A stretch of DNA of 49,641 bases from Prevotella sp. (GTDB lineage: Bacteria; Bacteroidota; Bacteroidia; Bacteroidales; Bacteroidaceae). The DNA lies in assembly GCA_017470345.1 (NCBI GenBank), contig JAFUEP010000043.1, forward strand, positions 1 through 49,641, given 5' to 3'. Positions 16,049 through 25,500 of the stretch are shown piece by piece. A program made the translations under genes and the position numbers. The notes under the pieces are model-generated. The model saw only the letters and a program-made list of their open reading frames with translations, did no database searches and was not told the origin of the DNA. The first letter of the stretch is position 1. Every line of letters begins with the position of its first letter.

Positions 16049-16359
16049 AGTGTGATACCTTCTTTAATTACATTGTGCTGAAAGGGCGTAAGGAACGGGC
16101 GATTTTCCCATTCCTTCCGAGGTATTATCAGCGTACTGATGATGATGCCTGAGTCAAGTTCTATGTCGTAGAATGGCGCAATGATGCGGTCTTTATCGCT
16201 ATAAGTAAGTTTGTCCGTATCGACCAGCATCAGGAGGTCGATGTCAGAGTCGGGCCGCGAATCTCCCCTCGCCTCCGAGCCATAAAGGATGGTCTGGACT
16301 TTAGGGCGCAGTTTTTGTGCCTCTTGCTTGATCCTGTTCACTGTTTCTGTCCGCGTCAT
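16045..16359 (-). CDS. MNT-type nucleotidyltransferase of a HEPN/MNT pair
   Basis: 104 aa minimal nucleotidyltransferase. Active-site motif LYGSEARGDSRPDSDIDLL (GSx10DxD) at about 27-45. Paired by a 4-base overlap with the HEPN gene downstream. Family members transfer AMP to the HEPN toxin to silence it. AT-richer than the flanking core genes, and the module lies inside the pta leader duplication, which suggests acquisition. Confidence 0.88.
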   Translation of the reverse strand: MTRTETVNRIKQEAQKLRPKVQTILYGSEARGDSRPDSDIDLLMLVDTDKLTYSDKDRIIAPFYDIELDSGIIISTLIIPRKEWENRPFLTPFQHNVIKEGITL

Positions 16360-16386
16360 AGAGATTGCATGATGTTGTTATGACTG

Positions 16387-16394
16387 CAAAATTA
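16387..16394 (-). promoter_or_regulatory. -7 element of the HEPN/MNT operon
   Basis: TAATTTTG on the minus strand, 27 bases before the MNT start at 16359. Confidence 0.5.
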
Positions 16395-16519
16395 CGTTTT
16401 TTATTTTAGATAACGGCACAAATCAGTAAAAAAACATCATTTGCTGATGGGAAAAATATAAAATCTATCTGTAAATCACTTTATTTGCGATGTTTGGTTC
16501 GTATTCGGAAAATTATTAG

Positions 16520-16527
16520 TACCTTTG
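16520..16527 (+). promoter_or_regulatory. -7 element of the small lipoprotein gene
   Basis: TACCTTTG ending 8 bases before the ATG at 16536. It implies a very short leader and excludes the longer frame from TTG 16485. Confidence 0.55.
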
Positions 16528-16535
16528 CAGCGGCT

Positions 16536-16982
16536 ATGAGAATCGTGCGCTATATATGGTTGATCGTGACGGTGCTGCTGCTTGGGTGCAGCAGGACGGG
16601 CGACGGCGTGGCCCTGCTGACGGCAAAGGCCGACAGGGGCATGGACGTGACGGTTCTCGCCGACGGACAGCGCCCGGAGCCGGCGACCGGCTGCATCAAC
16701 GGCCGGCGGTCAGCGGACGTGCCGCCTGTGGCCACGCTGAGCGACGCCACGCAGGGCTATCGCCTCTCGACGACGCGGCCGCAGCGCGTGGTGCCGTCGC
16801 AGGTGGCCAAGAGCCCGCGCACGCTGGGCAAGACGGGCGGCTCGGGCCAGAGCCGGCTGGCGTGCCCGCAGTATTCACGCTTTAAGACCTTTGGCGGCTG
16901 GCGCTGCCGTATGGGCTCGCCGTTCCGCCCTTTCGTCTCGCGCTTCTACTACATCATTGCGCTGAGGCGAATCCTTTGTTAG
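16536..16982 (+). CDS. Small putative lipoprotein
   Basis: 148 aa. Lipoprotein signal MRIVRYIWLIVTVLLLGCSR with lipobox LLGC. The rest is Arg/Gly/Ser-rich, low in predicted structure, and ends RFYYIIALRRILC. I do not recognise a domain. The start was chosen because of the promoter element 8 bases upstream. Its composition resembles a translated GC-rich frame, so the protein is less certain than its signal sequence. Confidence 0.55.
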   Translation: MRIVRYIWLIVTVLLLGCSRTGDGVALLTAKADRGMDVTVLADGQRPEPATGCINGRRSADVPPVATLSDATQGYRLSTTRPQRVVPSQVAKSPRTLGKTGGSGQSRLACPQYSRFKTFGGWRCRMGSPFRPFVSRFYYIIALRRILC

Positions 16983-17052
16983 ACGATGTTGATGCACACG
17001 GCTTTATCAAGAATCAACATACGTCAAACAAAACACATTATTTATTATCATT

Positions 17053-17448
17053 ATGTCAAATATCAAGAATCTGGAGATGGCTGAGGCCATCGCCAACTGT
17101 CAGCATATTGTCGTCAAGAAATCACTGTTCAGCCATAAGGTCGTCTATCAGCCCACGGGCAGCGACGTGGAAGTCATCGTCAACGAGTATTCGCAGGCCG
17201 AGGGCGACCGCCTGGAGCGCCTGATGCACCTGCCCCTCGACAAGATGGCCGCTGAGGTGAAGCAGAACGGCCGGCCCAAGTCGACGGCCGTCGGGCCGCT
17301 GCGCATGGAGGCACTCCGCTCGAAGGATGGGCAGTTCTGCGCCGTCCAGCTGTTCCGCTTCGGCGACTTCAAGTATCATGCCGTCAGCGAGTGGATCTCG
17401 TCGGAGGGCAGCGACGCCGCCGTGCTGGCCGAGGTGATTGACCGCTAA
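17053..17448 (+). CDS. Conserved hypothetical protein
   Basis: 131 aa, no signal peptide, mixed alpha/beta (MSNIKNLEMAEAIANCQHIV, VVYQPTGSDVEVIVNEYSQ, FCAVQLFRFGDFKYHAVSEW). Codon use fits the neighbouring core genes. No domain recognised. Followed by a repeat region and an SLC13 transporter on the same strand. Confidence 0.65.
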   Translation: MSNIKNLEMAEAIANCQHIVVKKSLFSHKVVYQPTGSDVEVIVNEYSQAEGDRLERLMHLPLDKMAAEVKQNGRPKSTAVGPLRMEALRSKDGQFCAVQLFRFGDFKYHAVSEWISSEGSDAAVLAEVIDR

Positions 17449-17482
17449 AGAATTAATGTTATGTATACAAGTTTCGCATGTT

Positions 17483-17613
17483 TGGAGTGAAAGGGTAGTG
17501 AAAAGGAAGTGAAAGGGTAATGAAGTGGACGTTATTCTCAGCTTTGATGCCTGCGATAGGACTGACGTCACCTTCACTCCCCCTCACTCCCCCCTTTTAT
17601 CCTCTTTACTCCC
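17483..17613. repeat. Inverted pair of short tandem repeats without a gene
   Basis: The left part (17483-17533) holds four 11-base units of the type AGTGAAAGGGT. The right part (17564-17613) is a degenerate inverted counterpart (TTCACTCCCCCTCACTCC). The centre of about 30 bases has no gene. It may be an eroded empty shell of the cassette family, though period and match differ. Confidence 0.45.
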
Positions 17614-17641
17614 GGCAAGCAAAGCTTTCGAAAGTTGAATT

Positions 17642-19492
17642 ATGTACTTCACCCTGATCCTTCTGGCCGTCACGGCCGTCATGTTCGCCGTCGGACGCGT
17701 GCGCTCCGACATTGTGGCGCTGTGCGCCCTGATCGCCCTGCTCCTGGCGGGCATCCTGACGCCTCAGGAAGCGCTGTCGGGATTCTCTAACTCCGTGGTC
17801 ATCATGATGGCGGGCCTCTTCATCGTGGGCGGCGGCGTGCTGCAGACGGGACTGGCCAAGATGCTGTCGTCGCGCCTGCTGCGGCTGGCCGGCGGCAGCG
17901 AGCTGGGCCTGTTTCTGCTCGTCATGCTGGGCACGGCCTCGATAGGCGCTTTCGTCAGCAACACGGGCACGGTGGCGCTGATGCTGCCCATCGTCGTGTC
18001 GATGGCGGCCAGTACGGGCACCAGTCCGCGGCGGCTGCTCATGCCGCTGGCCTTCGCCAGTTCGCTGGGCATCCTGACTCTCATCAGCACACCGCCCAAC
18101 CTGGTCATCGACGAGACGCTGCGCGAGGCCGGCTACGAGGGCCTCTCGTTCTTCTCGTTCCTGCCCGTGGGACTGGTGTGTCTGGCGGTGGGCATCGTGG
18201 TGTTGCTGCCCCTGTCGCGTCTGTTCCTTAGCGACAAGAGCGGGCAGGGCGACGAGGGCTCGCAGCAGGGCAAGACGCTGAAGCAACTGGTCAGGGAGTA
18301 TCGGCTGACCGACGACGTGTCGCGACTGACGGTGACCCACGGCTCGCCCATCATCGGGCGCACCATCGGCGAGCTCGACGTGCGCCAGCGCTACGGGCTG
18401 ACGGTGATGGAGGTGCGCCGTGAGCGGAAGCACATCGGCGGCGGACTGGTGCCGGGCAAGCTGATGAAGGACATCTCGCAGAGCCTGGCAACGGGCGACG
18501 TGAGCCTGCAGGAGGGCGACATCGTGCTGCTGTCGGGCCCTGCCGACGGTGCAGCCCGGCTGGCCAAGGAGTATGCGCTGAGCATCTCGTTTGACGCCAC
18601 GGAGCTGGAGTTCTACGACATCGGCCTGGCCGAGCTGGTGCTGCTGCGCCAGTCGAAGTTCGTGGGGCGCCGGCTGAGCGAGACGGGCTTTCGCTCGAAG
18701 TATAGCATCAACGTGCTGGGCATACGGCGCGGCTCAATGATCATCCGCGACCGTCTGGCTGAGCTGCGGCTGCAGGACGGCGACGTGCTGCTGGTGCAGG
18801 GCTCATGGACCAACATCGGGCGCCTGAAGGACGACGAGGAATACTTCGTCGTGCTGGGTCAGCCACTGGAGGCGGCCGCCCACGTGACGCTCGACTACAA
18901 GGCGCCGCTGGCCGCCCTCATCATGCTCGCCATGGTCTGCATGATGGTGTTCGACTTCATCCCCGTGGCGCCCGTGACGGCGGTGCTCATCGCGGCGGTG
19001 CTGATGATCCTGACGCGCTGCTTCCGCACTGTCGAGGCGGCTTATAAGACGATCAACTGGGAGTCGGTGGTCCTCATCGCGGCCATGATGCCCATGTCGG
19101 TGGCACTGGAGAAGACGGGCGGCTCGCGCCTCATCTCCGAGTCGCTGGTCGACCTGCTCGGCGGCAGCAGTCCGCTGCTGCTCCTCGGCGGCATCTACTT
19201 CACCACCTCGCTGCTCACCATGTTCATCTCCAACACGGCGACGGCCGTCCTCATGGCCCCCATCGCCATGTCGGCGGCCCAGTCGGTGGGCGTCAGTCCG
19301 CTGCCGATGCTCTTCGGCGTGGCCGTCGGGGCCAGCATGTGCTTCGCCTCGCCCTTCGCGACGCCGCCCAACGCCCTGGTGATGCGTGCCGGCCGCTACA
19401 CGTTCATGGACTACGTGCGCGTCGGCCTGCCCCTGCAGATCGTCATGGGCGTCGTCATGACGTTTGTGCTGCCGTTGCTGTTCCCCTTCTGA
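17642..19492 (+). CDS. SLC13-family transporter with two TrkA-C domains
   Basis: 616 aa inner-membrane protein. The N-terminal half has about six membrane segments (MYFTLILLAVTAVMFAVGRV, ...VVIMMAGLFIVGGG..., FVSNTGTVALMLPIVVSMA). A cytoplasmic insert (about 225-395) has two RCK_C/TrkA-C repeats (ELDVRQRYGLTVMEVRRE; FRSKYSINVLGIRRG). A second membrane half carries the matching SNTATAVLMAPIA motif. These are carboxylate/sulfate-type sodium symporters; the substrate cannot be read. It lies immediately before the pta leader. Confidence 0.88.
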   Translation: MYFTLILLAVTAVMFAVGRVRSDIVALCALIALLLAGILTPQEALSGFSNSVVIMMAGLFIVGGGVLQTGLAKMLSSRLLRLAGGSELGLFLLVMLGTASIGAFVSNTGTVALMLPIVVSMAASTGTSPRRLLMPLAFASSLGILTLISTPPNLVIDETLREAGYEGLSFFSFLPVGLVCLAVGIVVLLPLSRLFLSDKSGQGDEGSQQGKTLKQLVREYRLTDDVSRLTVTHGSPIIGRTIGELDVRQRYGLTVMEVRRERKHIGGGLVPGKLMKDISQSLATGDVSLQEGDIVLLSGPADGAARLAKEYALSISFDATELEFYDIGLAELVLLRQSKFVGRRLSETGFRSKYSINVLGIRRGSMIIRDRLAELRLQDGDVLLVQGSWTNIGRLKDDEEYFVVLGQPLEAAAHVTLDYKAPLAALIMLAMVCMMVFDFIPVAPVTAVLIAAVLMILTRCFRTVEAAYKTINWESVVLIAAMMPMSVALEKTGGSRLISESLVDLLGGSSPLLLLGGIYFTTSLLTMFISNTATAVLMAPIAMSAAQSVGVSPLPMLFGVAVGASMCFASPFATPPNALVMRAGRYTFMDYVRVGLPLQIVMGVVMTFVLPLLFPF

Positions 19493-19530
19493 GCGCGACG
19501 CCTGGCGGCGCAATGCCAAAAATACATTAA

Positions 19531-19567
19531 AATATCCGAATAGTGACGTCTGTTCGGATATTTTTTT
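19531..19567 (+). terminator. Terminator between SLC13 gene and pta
   Basis: Stem AATATCCGAA (19531-19540) / TTCGGATATT (19553-19562) followed by a T-run. The pta promoter begins on its last T. Confidence 0.75.
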
Positions 19568-19568
19568 G

Positions 19569-19576
19569 TAATTTTG
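19569..19576 (+). promoter_or_regulatory. -7 element of pta
   Basis: TAATTTTG directly after the terminator T-run, 38 bases before the pta start. Confidence 0.55.
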
Positions 19577-19614
19577 CACGCATATTATCTTTTAACATTA
19601 TTATAAAACAAACT

Positions 19615-20625
19615 ATGGGTTTAATTGAACAAATCATTGCGCGTGCGAAGTCGAACAAGCAGCGCATCGTGCTCCCCGAAGCTGAGGAGGAGCGCACACT
19701 CACGGCGGCCGACCGCGTGCTGACCGACGACGTGGCCGACCTGATCCTGATCGGCAATCCTGAGAAGGTACATGCATTGGCAAAGGAGAAGGGCCTGACC
19801 CACATCGACAAGGCCACACTCATCGACCCCGAGAACTACGAGCGGAGCGAGGAGATGGCCCAGCTGCTGCAGAAGCTGCGCGAGAAGAAGGGCATGACCA
19901 TCGAGAAGGCCCGCGAGCTGGTGAAGGACCCGCTCTACCTGGGCTGCATGATCATCAAGACGGAGGGTGCCGACGGTCAGATCTCTGGTGCCCTGTCGAC
20001 GACGGGCGAGACGCTGCGTCCCGCCCTGCAGATCATCAAGTGTGCCCCCGGCATCACGTGCGTCAGCGGCGCCATGCTGATGATCACCAACAAGCCGGAG
20101 TACGGCGAGAACGGCGTGCTCGTCGTGGGCGACGTGGCCGTGACGCCCATGCCCGATGCCAACCAGCTGTCGCAGATCGCTGTCTGCACAGCTCAGACGG
20201 CCCGTTCGGTGGCCGGCTTCGAGGATCCGCGCGTAGCCATGCTGAGCTTCTCGACGAAGGGATCGGCCACGCACGAGGTGGTCGACAAGGTCATCGAGGC
20301 CACCCGTCTGGCTCATGAGCTCGACCCCGAGCTGAAGATCGACGGCGAGCTGCAGGCCGACGCCGCCCTCGTGCCCTCCGTGGGCAAGAAGAAGGCCCCG
20401 GGCAGCGCCATCGCCGGCCAGGCCAACGTGCTCGTCTTCCCCAACCTCGAGGTGGGCAACATCGCCTACAAGCTCGTCCAGCGTCTGGGCGACGCCATCG
20501 CCGTAGGCCCCATCCTGCAGGGCATCGCCCGCCCCGTCAACGACCTCTCGCGCGGCTGCTCCGTCGACGACATCTACTACCTCGTCGCCATCACCGCCTG
20601 CCAGGCCATGGACGCCAAGAAGTAA
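19615..20625 (+). CDS. pta: Phosphate acetyltransferase
   Basis: 336 aa, the short form without the N-terminal DRTGG domain. It interconverts acetyl-CoA and acetyl phosphate in the cytoplasm; with AckA it makes ATP and acetate during fermentation. Start MGLIEQIIARAKSNKQRIVLP, the acyl-CoA-binding SGALSTTGETLRPALQII, and C-terminal RPVNDLSRGCSVDDIYY. The frame extends upstream to 19543, but the promoter at 19569-19576 sets the start at 19615. ackA follows only after a GxxExxY cassette. Confidence 0.95.
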   Translation: MGLIEQIIARAKSNKQRIVLPEAEEERTLTAADRVLTDDVADLILIGNPEKVHALAKEKGLTHIDKATLIDPENYERSEEMAQLLQKLREKKGMTIEKARELVKDPLYLGCMIIKTEGADGQISGALSTTGETLRPALQIIKCAPGITCVSGAMLMITNKPEYGENGVLVVGDVAVTPMPDANQLSQIAVCTAQTARSVAGFEDPRVAMLSFSTKGSATHEVVDKVIEATRLAHELDPELKIDGELQADAALVPSVGKKKAPGSAIAGQANVLVFPNLEVGNIAYKLVQRLGDAIAVGPILQGIARPVNDLSRGCSVDDIYYLVAITACQAMDAKK

Positions 20626-20651
20626 GTGAAGAGTGATTAATTATTAATAAA

Positions 20652-21152
20652 AAGGACAGAAATTATTATAATTAATATAATTTAATGACGCGAGAGGAAT
20701 ATCGGGATATCTACGACATTGTGGGAGTAGCGCAGGAAGTCCACAAGACCTTAGGCCGCGGATTGTCTGAACCTATTTATCAGGAAGCAATGGCTATTGA
20801 GATGAAAGAGCAAGGTATGGATTTTGAACGAGAAAAGTTGCTCAATCTATACTACAAAAATCATCTGATGGTGAAAACATATTATGCCGATTTCTTCTAT
20901 AAAGGAATCATTGTTGAACTTAAGGCTGTAGAGGCTATATTGTCTGAACACCGCTCTCAGTTGTTCAACTATATGAGAATTACTCGCGTTAACAGGGGCG
21001 TGCTGATCAATTTCTGCGAGAAGAGTCTGAGAGCAGAACGTTACCTATACGTTCCTGACAATGATAAATTTGTCTTGCTGACGCAGGCCAATTACAAATT
21101 CTATATCGATGAACCATAAAAAATTATAATAATTATAATAATTTCTGTTCTT
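20652..21152 (+). mobile_element. Cassette 5: inverted-repeat-flanked GxxExxY gene between pta and ackA
   Basis: Arms 20652-20683 and 21121-21152 (32 nt each) match as inverted copies at 30 of 32 positions. They are AT-rich (start AAGGACAGAAATTATTATAA). The single gene inside is co-oriented with pta and ackA. The right arm ends 16 bases before the ackA ATG. Confidence 0.8.
20685..21119 (+). CDS. GxxExxY protein (PD-(D/E)XK-like)
   Basis: 144 aa. Name motif GLSEPIYQEA at about 27-36. A nuclease-like core follows: ADFFYKGIIVELKAVEAI (about 68-85) with Asp, Glu-x-Lys as in the PD-(D/E)XK fold, then QLFNYMRITRVNRGVLINF. The family is widespread in Bacteroidetes with no assigned function. Clearly AT-richer than pta and ackA on either side, and its stop codon touches the right arm of the cassette. 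Confidence 0.88.
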   Translation: MTREEYRDIYDIVGVAQEVHKTLGRGLSEPIYQEAMAIEMKEQGMDFEREKLLNLYYKNHLMVKTYYADFFYKGIIVELKAVEAILSEHRSQLFNYMRITRVNRGVLINFCEKSLRAERYLYVPDNDKFVLLTQANYKFYIDEP

Positions 21153-21168
21153 ATAAACTTAAAGCAAA

Positions 21169-22359
21169 ATGAAGATTTTAGTTCTTAACTGTGGCAGCAG
21201 TTCTATTAAATATGCATTGTACAACATGGACGACAAGTCGGTGATGACCTCGGGCGGCGCTGAGCGCGTCGGCATGGAGGGCGCCTTCGTGAAGGTCAAG
21301 CTGGCCAACGGCGAGAAGAAGCAGATCATGCACGACATCCCTGAGCACACCGAGGGCGTGAAGTTCATCTTCTCACTGCTCACCGACCCCGAGATCGGCG
21401 TCATCAAGAGCCTCGACGAGATCGACGCCGTCGGCCACCGCATGGTGCACGGCGGCGAGAAGTTCAACAAGTCGGTGGTGCTGACCCAGGAGGTGCTCGA
21501 CGTCTTCGAGCAGTGCATCGACCTGGCCCCGCTGCACAACCCCGCCAACCTGAAGGGTGTGCACGCCGTCAGCGAGCTGATGCCCGGCCTGCCCCAGGTG
21601 GGCGTGTTCGACACCGCCTTCCATCAGACGATGCCCCCCAAGGCCTACATGTATGCCATCCCCTATAACCTCTACAAGCAGTACGGCGTGCGCCGCTATG
21701 GCTTCCACGGCACCTCTCACCGCTACGTCTCGGCCCGCGTCTGCGAGTTCCTCGACGTCAACCCTAAGGGCAAGCGCATCATCACCTGCCACATCGGCAA
21801 TGGCGGCTCCATCGCTGCCGTCGTCGACGGCCAGTGCGTCGACACGACGATGGGCCTGACGCCCCTTGAGGGCCTCATGATGGGCACCCGCTCGGGCGAC
21901 ATCGACGGCGGCGCCATCACCTTCCTCGAGAAGAAGCTCGACCTCGACGCCGACGGCATGTCGAACCTGCTGAACAAGCAGAGCGGCGTGCTCGGCATCA
22001 CGGGTGAGTCGAGCGACATGCGCGACGTGGAGAGCGCTGCTCAGGCTGGCAATGAGCGTGCCCGCCTGGCCCTCGACATGTATTTCTATCGCATCAAGAA
22101 GTACATCGGTGCCTACGCTGCCGCCATGGGTGGCGTCGACATCATCGTCTTCACCGCCGGCGTGGGCGAGAATCAGGTCGGCATGCGCCGCGAGGTGTGC
22201 GAGGGCCTGGAGTTCCTCGGCGTGAAGATCGACGACGAGAAGAACAAGGTGCGTGGCGAGGAAGCCGTCATCTCGACTGACGACTCGCGCGTGAAGGTCT
22301 GCGTCATCCCCACCGACGAGGAGCTGATGATTGCCACCGACACGATGAACCTGCTCTGA
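21169..22359 (+). CDS. ackA: Acetate kinase
   Basis: 396 aa, full length. Converts acetyl phosphate + ADP to acetate + ATP in the cytoplasm. Signatures: NCGSSSIKYALY (7-18), FDTAFHQTMPPKAY, RYGFHGTSHRYVS, CHIGNGGSIAAV, TRSGDIDGG, FTAGVGENQ. Natural partner of pta, from which it is separated by the cassette. With the arm ending just upstream, its translation-initiation region (ATAAACTTAAAGCAAA) lies between arm and ATG. Confidence 0.96.
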   Translation: MKILVLNCGSSSIKYALYNMDDKSVMTSGGAERVGMEGAFVKVKLANGEKKQIMHDIPEHTEGVKFIFSLLTDPEIGVIKSLDEIDAVGHRMVHGGEKFNKSVVLTQEVLDVFEQCIDLAPLHNPANLKGVHAVSELMPGLPQVGVFDTAFHQTMPPKAYMYAIPYNLYKQYGVRRYGFHGTSHRYVSARVCEFLDVNPKGKRIITCHIGNGGSIAAVVDGQCVDTTMGLTPLEGLMMGTRSGDIDGGAITFLEKKLDLDADGMSNLLNKQSGVLGITGESSDMRDVESAAQAGNERARLALDMYFYRIKKYIGAYAAAMGGVDIIVFTAGVGENQVGMRREVCEGLEFLGVKIDDEKNKVRGEEAVISTDDSRVKVCVIPTDEELMIATDTMNLL

Positions 22360-22375
22360 ATACTACTCAATAATC

Positions 22376-22434
22376 AAAGTGCCGCTTCTTCCATCGAGAA
22401 GCGGCACTTTATGCCCCTTAAAGCGGCACTTCTC
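22376..22434. repeat. Inverted arm plus 22-bp-period repeats after ackA
   Basis: AAAGTGCCGCTTCTT (22376-22390) pairs with AGAAGCGGCACTTT (22397-22410). A third arm AAGCGGCACTT starts at 22421, exactly 22 bases after its equivalent at 22399. The first hairpin can serve as the ackA terminator. Related elements: 36753-36832 and 49574-49629. Confidence 0.75.
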
Positions 22435-22503
22435 CCATGACGAACGACCGCTTCCGTCACACGAGACTGTCGCATAGTCTTTCCTTAACGAACAATTGTC
22501 GAT

Positions 22504-25500
22504 ATGATACCAAAGCTTACGAGACGCATCTGCGCCCGATTCTTATTTCTGTTGTGCATCCTCCTGACGGGAACGACCACCATGCAGGCTCAGGAGAACT
22601 ATACCAGCTACGTGGCTGGCGCGGCCGGCGATGATGCCCAATACTGGTCGATCACCACCGAGGGGCACAACGGCGTGCTCGTCTGCGACACGTGGTCAGT
22701 GCGTGGCGGCTCCGACGGCACCAGCATGACGCCGCCCTTCATGGAGGTGACCACCGACGGCCAGCGCACGCCCCTGGCCGACATGCAGATCCGCCATCAG
22801 CCGATCACGGGCCTGCCGCAGGGGCAGTATCGCCTGACGATGCGCATCCGCTGCTACGACGAGAGTGCGCAGCGGCTGCCCAGCGGCGCCACGGCGACGG
22901 CCAACGGCGTGACGGTCAGCGCCCACGACGGGGCCCTGACGGGCATCTATAATGGTCAGCAGTACACCTATAAGGTGGTCGAGCTGTCATTCCCCGTCGG
23001 CGACGACGGACGTCTCGACTTCGGCATCAACATCGAGAACGCCAACTTCAACTGGGTGGCATGGAAGGACGTCACCCTCATCCGCACCGACGGGCCGCTC
23101 GTCAGCGGCGACTACGTCGTGCGCCATCGCCAGACTGGCGTCTACTTCGACGCCGGCGCCATGTGGGGCACACAGCTTGTCGGCGGCCAGCACCCCCGTC
23201 TGGTCAGCCTTGAGCCCATCGGCAACGATCTGTTCTACATCCGCATGGGCTTCGACCACTATGGCTCGTCTGCCGGCCTGAGGGTTGTCGACGACGCCGC
23301 ATGGGTCGACGAGGCCGCCACGCCCTGGCTCATCAGCCGCTCGGCCGACGGATGCTATACTATCCAGTCGGCCAACGAGGGCACCTATCTCGGCTACTAC
23401 GACGGCGAGCGCCTCGTGGACGTCAGCCTGACCGACCCTGCCGATGAGGCCGCCCAGTGGGAGATCATCTCGCGTCGCCAGATGCTCGACCGCCTCATCG
23501 CCGCCAACCCGCAGTCGACCGCCGACGCCACTTTCCTCATCTCCGACGCCCGCTACGACCGCAATGCTTACAGCGACGCCTGGATCTTCGAAACCTCTAA
23601 CCACAACATCAGCGGCGAGGACGGCAGCTGGAACGGCGAGGGCAACTACTGCGCCGAGTCGTGGAACACGTCGTTCAACGTCTATCAGCGCCTGGAGAAC
23701 ATCCCCAACGGCCGCTATCGCCTCCGCGTCCAGGGACTCTACCGCTATAATTACACATGGGACAACGTCAACACGGCGGCCCTCGAGGCACATGAGGGCG
23801 GCTTCGAGCAGCTCTATGCCAAGCTCTATGCCAACGACGTCGAGACGCCCCTGCAGAGCATCGCCGACGAGCGCGACCGCATCGCCGAGCTGGGCATCCA
23901 GGTCAGCAGCGACCCCAACGGCGGCGGCATGCCTTACTCCATGGCCGACGCCTCCCACTGCTTCTCGGCCGGACTCTATGCCGACAACGAGCTGGAGGTC
24001 AGCGTCACCAACCATCAGCTGACCATCGGCCTGCGCAAATACGATCAGGACGGCTGCGACTGGACCATCTGGGACAACTTCGAGCTCGAGATGCTCCAGG
24101 CCGGCGACAACTCCGACTATAACTACGGCGAGCAGCCTCGGGACACGACGGACTATAGCGGCGTCACGCCCGACCACCCGATGGACATGACCAGCCGCAT
24201 CCAGAACGCCGACTGCGAGTCGTCGTCAGGATGGCGCGGCAACCCGACTTACGGCGGCGATTGGGAGAACCGCAACGCCGAGAGGTGGTTTGCCGAATTC
24301 GACGTCTATCAGGAGCTCAAGGGCCTGCCCGACGGCTGGTATCGGCTGACGGCACAGGGCTTCTATCGCTACGGCGACTGGAAGGAGCAGCAGGACCTGA
24401 CCTACAACGGCTGGGGCGAGATGCGCGACGAGAACGTGGCCAACAACGTCTATGCCATGGCCACCGTGCCCTGGGCCGTCATCAGCCGCCGCATCGGCCA
24501 GGAGAAGCTCTACGCCATGCTCTATGCCAACGAGGCTGAGACGCCCCTGCCCTCCATCTTCGACTTTGCCCATGACGAGCAGCTGCACTACGACGATGTC
24601 GAGACTGAGTTCGGCTGGATTCCCAACACCATGTCGGCCGCCTCGCGCGCCTTCACCGACGGCGAATATCCCGCCGAGCTGACGGTCTACGTCCACGACG
24701 GCACGCTGCGCCTCGGCGTGCGCAAGTCGCTCGGCTATAAGAACGACTGGGCCATCTGGGACAACTTCCACCTTTATTACTTAGGCAATCAGGCGCCTGA
24801 CAATCCCCGCGCGGAGTCGATTGCCATCACTGCCGACGGCGGGCTGCGACTCGACGTCGGCGAGACGCTGCAGCTCAGCGCCGTCGTCAGCCCCGCCCTC
24901 GATGGCTATACGCCCGTCAGCTGGGCCACGCGCAACTCCGCCGTGGCCATGGTGACGCCGCAGGGCGTGGTCACGGCCATAGCCCCCGGCCGCACCACGA
25001 TCGAGGCCTCACTCTACGGCCTCGACCGCGCGCTCGGCACCATCGACATCGAGGTCTGCGACCCGACGGGCTCGCCGCGCGACATCATCATCAACGAGAT
25101 CCAGGTCGCGAACGTCGACATGTTCCTCGACCCCTCGCATAACTATGGCGGCTACGTCGAGCTCTACAACCCGACCGACAAGTCGATACCCCTTGACGGC
25201 CTCTGGCTCAGCATCGACCCCGCCAACCCGATGCAGAAACAGCTGACCCGCGCCAATGGCTATGTCAAGGCCCACGGCTATGCCCTGCTCTGGTTCGACC
25301 ACGCCCAGGACTGCCCCACGCAGCATCCTGACCGCATGGATATGGACGGCGGCATGGTCAGCCTCAGCGACGCCTCGGGCCAGCTCATCGCCAGCCAGAC
25401 CTTCCCGCCGGCCGTGACCCGCACGTCGTATGCCCGCCTGACCGACGGTGCCAACGCGTGGGCCATCACATCGTATCCCACGCCCGGCCGCAACAACGCC

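Larger units (their letters stand above)
19531..19677 (+). repeat. Direct repeat: pta leader (copy 2, intact)
   Basis: 147-base counterpart of 15448-15595. The two copies bracket 3.9 kb holding the HEPN/MNT pair, lipoprotein, hypothetical gene and SLC13 transporter. Confidence 0.9.

Noticed and set aside
17606-18433. 275-aa minus-strand frame opposite the SLC13 gene
   Set aside because: Rich in Gln/His/Arg, no domains, shadow of the transporter gene.
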